This document shows positions 21,844 through 27,804 of a stretch of 27,804 nucleotides of DNA, in pieces. The notes below the pieces were generated by a model, which did not search any database, was not told where the DNA came from, and saw nothing but the letters and a program-made list of their open reading frames with translations. Position numbers and translations under genes: made by a program. Source of the stretch: Chloroflexota bacterium (lineage in GTDB: Bacteria; Chloroflexota; Anaerolineae; Aggregatilineales; Phototrophicaceae); the NCBI GenBank assembly GCA_023430545.1, contig JAEZAF010000136.1, positions 1-27,804 on the forward strand. The letters run 5' to 3'. Position 1 is the first letter of the stretch, and the number at the start of each line of letters is the position of its first letter.

Positions 21844-24800
21844 TTGTTTACAAGTAAACACAACGAGTACTTCAATACCAAGTCTTACGCCCGGACCGCC
21901 GATGTGCAGGAGCTTCCTTCGCTTATTGAAGTGCAGTTGCAGTCTTTTCAGTGGTTTCTCGAAGAAGGTCTGAAAGAACTCTTCGACGAAATCAGCCCGA
22001 TTGAAAGCTTCAATGGCAACCTGCGCCTGTACTTCCCCGGTAACAGCCCTGAAGCGGAACAGTTCGGCCTCAAGTACTGGTTTGAAGAGCCTAAATACAA
22101 TGAAGAGATGTGTATCGAGCGCGATATGTCCTATGCCGCGCCGCTGCATGTCCGTGTGGCGTTAGTCAATCGCGAAGAAGGCGACCGCGTCATCACATCC
22201 GACATCTTTATGGGGGATTTCCCCATCATGACCGATAAAGGCACCTTCATCATCAATGGTACGGAACGTGTCGTCGTCAGCCAGTTGATCCGTTCGCCCG
22301 GTGTCTACTTCGCCGCCGAAGAAGATCGCACCACTGGCCGCCGCCTGTCCAATTCCAAGCTGATCCCGGATCGCGGCGCGTGGATGGAATTCGAAACACG
22401 CAAGAGCGACACCATCATGCTGAAATTCAATCGCAAGCGCACCATCCCGGTGACGCTGCTTCTGCGTGCGCTGGCTGCGGTGACGGACGGCCTGCCCGAC
22501 GATCTGTCCCCCATCAAGGAAGGCACAGACGAAGAGCTGCTCGCCCTCTATAAGGATGTGGACAACAATCCCGATCATCAGTACCTTGTCAGCACCATCA
22601 AGGCGGAACCGGTGCTGGAACTCAAGCGGGACCAGACCATTGCTCAGGCTGCACTGCTTGAATTCTATCGCCGCATGCGTCCGGGTGATCCGCCCACGCT
22701 GGATAACGCTCGTGAATACCTGATCACACAGTTATTCGACCAGCGCCGCTATGACCTTGAGCGCGTCGGTCGTTATAAGCTCAACCAGCGCCTTCAGCTC
22801 GAAGGCATTGTGAACCGCAAGGTGCGCACCGTCACCAAGTATGACATCGTCAAGCTGGTCGAGCGCATGATCAACATCAATAACGGTCAGGTAGATCCCG
22901 ACGACATCGACCATCTCGGCAACCGTCGTGTGAAGACCGTCGGTGAACTGATCCAGAACAAGCTGCGTATCGGCCTGCGCCGTACTGAACGTGTCGTCAA
23001 GGAACGCATGTCGATCCGCGAATCGGACAACGTGACGCCGGTCGCACTGGTCAACATCCGTCCGGTGGTGGCCTCGGTCCGTGAATTCTTCGGTTCATCG
23101 CAGCTTTCGCAGTTCATGGAACAGACCAACCCGCTGGCAGAACTGACGCACAAGCGTACCGTTTCGGCCCTCGGTCCGGGTGGTCTCCGCCGTGAGCGTG
23201 CAGGCTTCGATGTCCGTGATGTTCACCACAGCCACTACGGTCGTATCTGCCCGGTGGAGACACCAGAAGGTCCGAACATCGGTCTGATTGGCCGTCTCGC
23301 CAGCTATGCCCGTGTCAACGAATACGGTTTTGTTGAGACACCTTACCGCAAGGTCGTGAAGTTCCTCGCACCGGATGATCCGCGCCTGATCGGTCGCAGC
23401 ATCCGCGATGATGTCGAGGACAAGAACGATAACGTCGTCGCCAGCGAAGGCGATGTCGTCGATGAAGCCCTGATGCAGAAGCTCATCAAGGCCGGTGTCC
23501 AGTCAGTGCCGGTGGTGCCATTTGTCACACCCGAAATCGAGTACATGTCGGCGGATCGCGAAGACAATTTCGTCATCGCGCAGGCCAATGCCCTGACCGA
23601 TAAGCTCGGCCAGATCATCGCGCCGCGTGTTTCTGCCCGTCATTACCAGAAATTCCTGACGGTCCCTGTGCAGCGCATCGACTACATGGACATCGCGCCG
23701 CGTCAGATCGTCGGTATCAGTGCCGCCCTCATCCCGTTCCTTGAGCATGACGACGCCAACCGCGCCCTGATGGGTTCGAACATGCAGCGTCAGGCTGTGC
23801 CGCTGCTGCGTCCGGACATCCCGATTGTCAGCACCGGTATGGAGAGTCAGGCCGCCTATGACAGCGGTCAGGTGCTCGTCTCGGACGTTGGTGGTGAAGT
23901 CATCAGCGTTCAGGGTGAGCGCATCGTCATCCGTATGGAAAACGGTGAGGATTACGTCCACCGCCTGCGCAAGTATGACCGTTCCAATCAGTCCACCTGT
24001 ATCGATCAGCGTCCGGTGGTCCGTAAAGGTCAGGTCATCGACAAGGGCCAGATCATCGCGGACAGCTCCTCGACCTATCTGGGAAGCCTTGCACTCGGCC
24101 ATAACGTGCTGGCCGCCTTCCTGTCATGGGACGGTGGTAACTACGAAGACGCGCTGCTGATCAGCGAAGAGATGCTGCGCAACGACAAGTTCACCAGCAT
24201 CCACATCGAGAAGCATGAGCTTGAAGCCCGTGACACCAAGCTGGGGCCAGAGGAAATCACCTATGACATCCCCAACGTCGGTGAAGACGCGCTGAAGGAC
24301 CTCGACGAGTTCGGTATTGTCCGCATCGGTGCGGAAGTCGGCCCGAATGATATTCTGGTCGGCAAGATCACCCCGAAGGGCGAAAAAGAACTCAGCCCAG
24401 AGGAAAAACTGCTGCGTGCGATCTTCGGTGAACAGGCCCGCGAAGTGAAGGACTCCTCACTGCGCCTGCCCCACGGTGAGCGCGGCAAGGTGGTCGATGT
24501 CAAGACCTTCACCCGTGAAGAACATCGCGATCTGCCCGCCGGTGTCGAGAAGATGGTGCGCGTCAGTGTGGCGCAGCGCCGTAAGCTGACCGTCGGCGAC
24601 AAGATGGCAGGCCGTCACGGGAACAAGGGTGTCATTTCACGTATCGTCGCCATCGAGGATATGCCGTACCTCAGCGATGGTACACCGGTCGAGATCATCC
24701 TGAACCCGACAGGTGTTCCCGGTCGTATGAATCTCGGTCAGGTGCTGGAACTGCATCTCGGCTGGGCAGCGGATCGCCTCGGCTTCCGTGCGATCACACC

Positions 24801-25794
24801 GGTGTTCGACGGCGCGAAGGAAACCGACATCCGTGCTGAACTGATGCGTGCCTGGGCCATTGACTATATCTGGAAGGATGTCGCCAATCGCGCCTTCGAG
24901 TGGGTCACACAGTTCGACTACACCGAAGAAGATCTTGAGGACGATGACGAAGTCCGCAAGCTGTATGTCTACAACTGGGTGAGCGAAAGCGGTCGCTATG
25001 ACCTCGACATGCTCGCTAGTAGCCAGACCTACATGCGCCGCGTCGTGATGGCCGAATGGCTGCGTGAGTACGGTGCTGATCCCGAAGAGATCCTGATCTT
25101 CGATAACGACGGCATCAAGCCGGAAGACCGCGTCCACCGGGACACCAATGCGATCAACACACTGGTGCGCCTGTGGATCAGTGCCTATGCGCCGCACATC
25201 GAAGTCCCCGAAGGTATTGTCGGTGACGAGCTGCTGCGCCATGCCGACCGTGCCATGTTCGAGACCGGCTACGCGCTGCCGCTGTACGGCAAGCACGTCC
25301 TGTTCGACGGTCGCACTGGTGAACCCTTCGACAATCACGTCGCCGTCGGCTACGTCCATATGCTGAAGCTGGCACATCTGGTTGAAGACAAGGTTCACGC
25401 CCGTTCGACCGGTCCGTACAGTCTCGTGACGCAGCAGCCGCTGGGTGGTAAGGCGCAGTTCGGTGGACAGCGCTTCGGTGAAATGGAAGTGTGGGCGCTG
25501 GAAGCCTACGGTGCAGCCTATACTCTTCAGGAAATGCTCACCGTCAAGTCGGACGATGTTCAGGGTCGTGTCAAGACCTACGAAGCCATCGTGAAGGGCG
25601 AGCCGATCGAAGAACCGGGCATCCCCACCAGCTTCCGCGTGCTGGTGAAGGAACTCCAGAGCCTCGGTCTCTCGGTGGAAGCCATCAGCGACACCGGCGA
25701 GATCAGCCGCTTCGGCAAGGACGACGAAGGTCAGCGTCAGCCGCGCATGAATACCAGCATGCTCAGTGTCACCCCGCAGGAAGGGCTGGACTAG
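21844..25794 (+). CDS. rpoB: RNA polymerase beta subunit
   Basis: Catalytic-core subunit of RNA polymerase, 1316 residues. Seen: the N-terminal NEYFNTKSYARTADVQELPSLIEVQLQSFQWF region, FIINGTERVVVSQLIRSPGVYF, the rifamycin pocket (about 418-445, GSSQLSQFMEQTNPLAELTHKRTVSALGPGGL), RICPVETPEGPNIGLI, the active-site block KMAGRHGNKGVIS, PVEIILNPTGVPGRMNLGQ, and the C-terminal clamp GGKAQFGGQRFGEMEVWALEAYGAAYTLQEMLTVKSDD. The TTG at 21844 is chosen because GAGGAG lies seven bases upstream; an earlier TTG at 21829 would overlap that site. Pocket residues E426 and T439 are unusual. A terminator directly follows, and rpoC is not adjacent. Confidence 0.98.
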   Translation: MFTSKHNEYFNTKSYARTADVQELPSLIEVQLQSFQWFLEEGLKELFDEISPIESFNGNLRLYFPGNSPEAEQFGLKYWFEEPKYNEEMCIERDMSYAAPLHVRVALVNREEGDRVITSDIFMGDFPIMTDKGTFIINGTERVVVSQLIRSPGVYFAAEEDRTTGRRLSNSKLIPDRGAWMEFETRKSDTIMLKFNRKRTIPVTLLLRALAAVTDGLPDDLSPIKEGTDEELLALYKDVDNNPDHQYLVSTIKAEPVLELKRDQTIAQAALLEFYRRMRPGDPPTLDNAREYLITQLFDQRRYDLERVGRYKLNQRLQLEGIVNRKVRTVTKYDIVKLVERMININNGQVDPDDIDHLGNRRVKTVGELIQNKLRIGLRRTERVVKERMSIRESDNVTPVALVNIRPVVASVREFFGSSQLSQFMEQTNPLAELTHKRTVSALGPGGLRRERAGFDVRDVHHSHYGRICPVETPEGPNIGLIGRLASYARVNEYGFVETPYRKVVKFLAPDDPRLIGRSIRDDVEDKNDNVVASEGDVVDEALMQKLIKAGVQSVPVVPFVTPEIEYMSADREDNFVIAQANALTDKLGQIIAPRVSARHYQKFLTVPVQRIDYMDIAPRQIVGISAALIPFLEHDDANRALMGSNMQRQAVPLLRPDIPIVSTGMESQAAYDSGQVLVSDVGGEVISVQGERIVIRMENGEDYVHRLRKYDRSNQSTCIDQRPVVRKGQVIDKGQIIADSSSTYLGSLALGHNVLAAFLSWDGGNYEDALLISEEMLRNDKFTSIHIEKHELEARDTKLGPEEITYDIPNVGEDALKDLDEFGIVRIGAEVGPNDILVGKITPKGEKELSPEEKLLRAIFGEQAREVKDSSLRLPHGERGKVVDVKTFTREEHRDLPAGVEKMVRVSVAQRRKLTVGDKMAGRHGNKGVISRIVAIEDMPYLSDGTPVEIILNPTGVPGRMNLGQVLELHLGWAADRLGFRAITPVFDGAKETDIRAELMRAWAIDYIWKDVANRAFEWVTQFDYTEEDLEDDDEVRKLYVYNWVSESGRYDLDMLASSQTYMRRVVMAEWLREYGADPEEILIFDNDGIKPEDRVHRDTNAINTLVRLWISAYAPHIEVPEGIVGDELLRHADRAMFETGYALPLYGKHVLFDGRTGEPFDNHVAVGYVHMLKLAHLVEDKVHARSTGPYSLVTQQPLGGKAQFGGQRFGEMEVWALEAYGAAYTLQEMLTVKSDDVQGRVKTYEAIVKGEPIEEPGIPTSFRVLVKELQSLGLSVEAISDTGEISRFGKDDEGQRQPRMNTSMLSVTPQEGLD

Positions 25795-25833
25795 TCCCCC
25801 GACTGCCAGTCTGACCCGTTAAAGATCTCAATC

Positions 25834-25880
25834 AATAGGGCGAACGGTGGATACAATCCCGCCATTCGCCCTATTTTTTT
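25834..25880 (+). terminator. Strong terminator directly after rpoB
   Basis: AATAGGGCGAA (25834-25844) pairs with TTCGCCCTATT (25865-25875), with an inner GGTGG/CCGCC stem, followed by a run of T to 25880. It ends the rpoB transcript 40 bases after the stop. Confidence 0.93.
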
Positions 25881-25968
25881 GCCACAATGCCAGAAATCCG
25901 TATAAACATATCCCATGACTGCAAAATAACCTGTTCAGCCGTAACTTCAAACCTGAAGGAGAAAGCCG

Positions 25969-26613
25969 ATGAGATTAGAGGACATCAACTGGTGGGTGCT
26001 GCTGGCGGCCTGCTGTGTGCTGCCAGTCTTGATTTTCACCGCGTTTTTTGCCGTGCTGCTCCGGCGAGGGCAGCGCTGGCTCACCCCGGACGAATCACAG
26101 CTTCGCGAAGAATATGAAAAGATGCGCACCGCCAATCCCGATGCCGACCCGCAGCAGTTCGTTAACCGTGTGATCAACCGTCAGGCGTTTCGCTCCGGTC
26201 TGGTCGGTGCGCTTACCAGTGTTGGTGGACTGCCCTTCCTGCCCATCGGACTCGCGCTGGATATGTACTCATCCTCCCGCATCCAGAGTGCTACCCTGCA
26301 CTTCATCGGATGGGCCTATGGCGCAGACAACAACGCCGAGATCCTCAACCTCAGCCAGTCACTGGTGCTGCGCGAAAGTGATGTAACTGGCTTCGTCGTC
26401 GCTCGTACCCAGAACATCAGCCAGCGGCTCACCCGTCAACTGCTGGAAATGCTGGCCGAGAAAGCCTTTGCCAAGCTCATACCCGGCCTCGGTCTGATTA
26501 TCGGCTTTGTGGTCAATTACTTTATCACCCGTGGGACCAGCCGCCTCGCCGCCGAATATTATGCGCGCACCCTCAATCCACCGGCCACATCGACGGTCCC
26601 ACCAGCCAGTTAA
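25969..26613 (+). CDS. EcsC-like membrane protein
   Basis: 214 residues, function not certain. One N-terminal transmembrane helix (about 8-31) is followed by a charged helix (TPDESQLREEYEKMRTANPDADPQQFVNRVI). A glycine-rich hydrophobic region (SGLVGALTSVGGLPFLPIGLALDMYSSSRIQSATLHFIGWAYG) resembles the core of EcsC-type proteins, and a second hydrophobic block follows (LIPGLGLIIGFVVNYFITRGTSRLAAEYY). The family has no firm function. AAGGAG lies eight bases before the ATG. It follows the rpoB terminator, so it should have its own promoter. Confidence 0.65.
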   Translation: MRLEDINWWVLLAACCVLPVLIFTAFFAVLLRRGQRWLTPDESQLREEYEKMRTANPDADPQQFVNRVINRQAFRSGLVGALTSVGGLPFLPIGLALDMYSSSRIQSATLHFIGWAYGADNNAEILNLSQSLVLRESDVTGFVVARTQNISQRLTRQLLEMLAEKAFAKLIPGLGLIIGFVVNYFITRGTSRLAAEYYARTLNPPATSTVPPAS

Positions 26614-26631
26614 ATGTATTGATCGCGAATC

Positions 26632-26671
26632 AAAAAGGCGGCATCCCGTATTCGACCGGATGCCGCCTTCG
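26632..26671. terminator. Terminator between convergent genes
   Basis: AAGGCGGCATCC (26635-26646) pairs with GGATGCCGCCTT (26658-26669). The T-run lies on the minus-strand side (AAAAA at 26632-26636), so it mainly ends the gene at 26688, perhaps also the gene at 25969. Confidence 0.85.
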
Positions 26672-26687
26672 ATTGTGTCAGTAAAAT

Positions 26688-27804
26688 TTACTGCGGATTC
26701 AGTTTCAGTACGAAACGCGAAACCGAGGTGCCGTCTTCCATCACCGCCTGACTGCTGACTGTGAAATCGGTCACATTAGCGATGTGATGAACAAGCGCGA
26801 CCACATCATCAATCGCGTCCTGCATCGGGTCATTGGACTGGTAGCTGTTGCTGATCAGCGCCATACCACCGGTGAAGGCTTCCTCTGTCGGTACTTCAGT
26901 TTCGACCGGTTCATCGGTTAATGTCGGAACGTCGGTCAGTGTCGGGACACCCGTCGCGACTTCATCGGTCGGCGCGATTTCAGTCAGCGTTGGGACATCG
27001 GTTGCCACCGGAACATCCGTTTCGGCAGGTGTTCCGGTCAGCGTCGGGACATCCGTCGCCACCTCCGCAGTGGACTCCATCGGAACCGTTGGCACCAGGG
27101 TAGGCACGAAGGGAGTTGCGGTCGGTTCTGCATAGCTGGCAGTAGGATAAGGGGTAATCATCTCCATACCTGGATCAGCGTAGTACGTCGTGACAGTTGG
27201 CCCAGCCAGTGCTGTAAAGAACGAACTCAAAAAGGTTGTCAGTACGTCACTGTCGCCATAAAAGACGGTATGCGCATTCGGCAGGATGTACTCGCTGCTG
27301 CGCTGATACACGTGGTTCGTATCCAGACCGACATCACCGTTCAGCACCGCTTCCACGACATTCAGCGTGCCGAAGACGAAGACCTCATCGTTCACGCCGA
27401 ACGCCAGATCCACTTCAAGCTGATCATCCTCGCCGTTATAATCCACCAGATGGATATGGGTTGCATCTGCGCCGTTGATCGTGATCTGCTCAACATCAAC
27501 GTTGTGTGAGCGCTCTGCCGCCTCTGCCAGTGTATTCAGCGCAGCTACCCGTGCCGAGACTTCTTCATAGAAGGCATGTGCCGATTCGAGGTCACCGATT
27601 TCCATTATGCCGCCGAAGTCCAGATGCTCGATGGCTTCCTGCTGCTGATCGGTAGAGGGAAAACCGCCCAGATTCTCCGAAAACATATCGATAATCGGCA
27701 GGATATCTGCACGGCCAAAGAAGGCGTAATCGCCCGTCGTCCAGCTCAGGATGTCTTCATCCAGATCGAAACCCGTGATTCGCACACCAGCACGCATGAT
27801 GTCA
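26688..27804 (-). CDS. DUF3352-like secreted protein, N-terminus cut off by the window
   Basis: Partial: the frame stays open to the window edge, so the start is not seen; the visible part is 371 residues. It begins inside a domain resembling DUF3352 (GFDLDEDILSWTTGDYAFFG, a strand-helix pattern, and FGVNDEVFVFGTLNVVEAVL). A Thr/Pro/Val/Glu-rich low-complexity linker with repeated VATDVPTLT-like units (about 26905-27120) interrupts it, and the domain resumes with DAIDDVVALVHHIANVTDFTVSSQAVMEDGTSVSRFVLKLNPQ. Proteins of this type are exported and their function is unknown. It ends before a terminator. Confidence 0.75.
   Translation of the reverse strand, partial: DIMRAGVRITGFDLDEDILSWTTGDYAFFGRADILPIIDMFSENLGGFPSTDQQQEAIEHLDFGGIMEIGDLESAHAFYEEVSARVAALNTLAEAAERSHNVDVEQITINGADATHIHLVDYNGEDDQLEVDLAFGVNDEVFVFGTLNVVEAVLNGDVGLDTNHVYQRSSEYILPNAHTVFYGDSDVLTTFLSSFFTALAGPTVTTYYADPGMEMITPYPTASYAEPTATPFVPTLVPTVPMESTAEVATDVPTLTGTPAETDVPVATDVPTLTEIAPTDEVATGVPTLTDVPTLTDEPVETEVPTEEAFTGGMALISNSYQSNDPMQDAIDDVVALVHHIANVTDFTVSSQAVMEDGTSVSRFVLKLNPQ
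26905..27120 (-). repeat. Degenerate VPTLT-coding repeats
   Basis: In-frame degenerate repeats built around GTCAGYGTYGGGACATC on the plus strand, encoding VPTLT four times and ATDVPTLT or ATGVPTLT three times on the minus strand. Units differ in length and sequence, so this is an old or fast-drifting tract rather than a fresh tandem array. Confidence 0.6.

Noticed and set aside
24637..25398. 253-residue ORF opposite rpoB
   Set aside because: Antisense shadow of highly conserved rpoB sequence.

Overview
The window looks like ordinary chromosome from a bacterium, most likely a Chloroflexota (Anaerolineae-like) lineage. That placement is inferred from an archaeal-type AspRS behind a T-box leader, a long RpoB, tadB/tadC genes, Thr/Pro-rich linkers in secreted proteins and a DUF3352-type protein; no rRNA or other decisive marker is present. 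There is no sign of phage, IS element or CRISPR array.

Layout. 1-239 holds a T-box riboswitch controlling aspS (240-1601). A small membrane protein follows, then a divergent GntR regulator/membrane protein pair and recA (minus strand) behind a good promoter with a LexA-like site. A DICT-domain protein is divergent from recA and converges on RNase Z. Next come a membrane-anchored DsbA-like thioredoxin, a 488-base stretch with no confident gene but with repeated hairpins and a promoter copying the recA operator, a DUF3995 membrane protein and a YbjN-like protein. From 9473 to 15467 minus-strand genes dominate: a secreted beta-sandwich protein directly abutting a HEAT-repeat protein, a GT-C glycosyltransferase with a small membrane-anchored partner, and an amidase. 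A cytochrome P450 and a secreted mono-haem cytochrome c run on the plus strand. A minus-strand cluster tadB-tadC-comF-hpf follows, then a stand-alone rpoB with its own strong promoter, long leader and terminator, an EcsC-like membrane protein and the C-terminal part of a DUF3352-like secreted protein cut by the window end.

How the genes work together. Translation and transcription (aspS, hpf, rpoB), DNA repair (recA), RNA processing (RNase Z) and envelope functions are interleaved. The tadBC-comF linkage suggests a pilus and DNA-uptake connection. The most unusual signal is a 15-base motif, AGAACRTTCGTGCTA, placed identically relative to the -10 element at recA and at 8043. At the second site it appears to drive an undescribed structured transcript or a 54-residue Cys-rich ORF, a candidate DNA-damage-responsive unit. 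rpoB is also notable: rpoC does not follow it, and two rifamycin-pocket positions differ from the usual residues.
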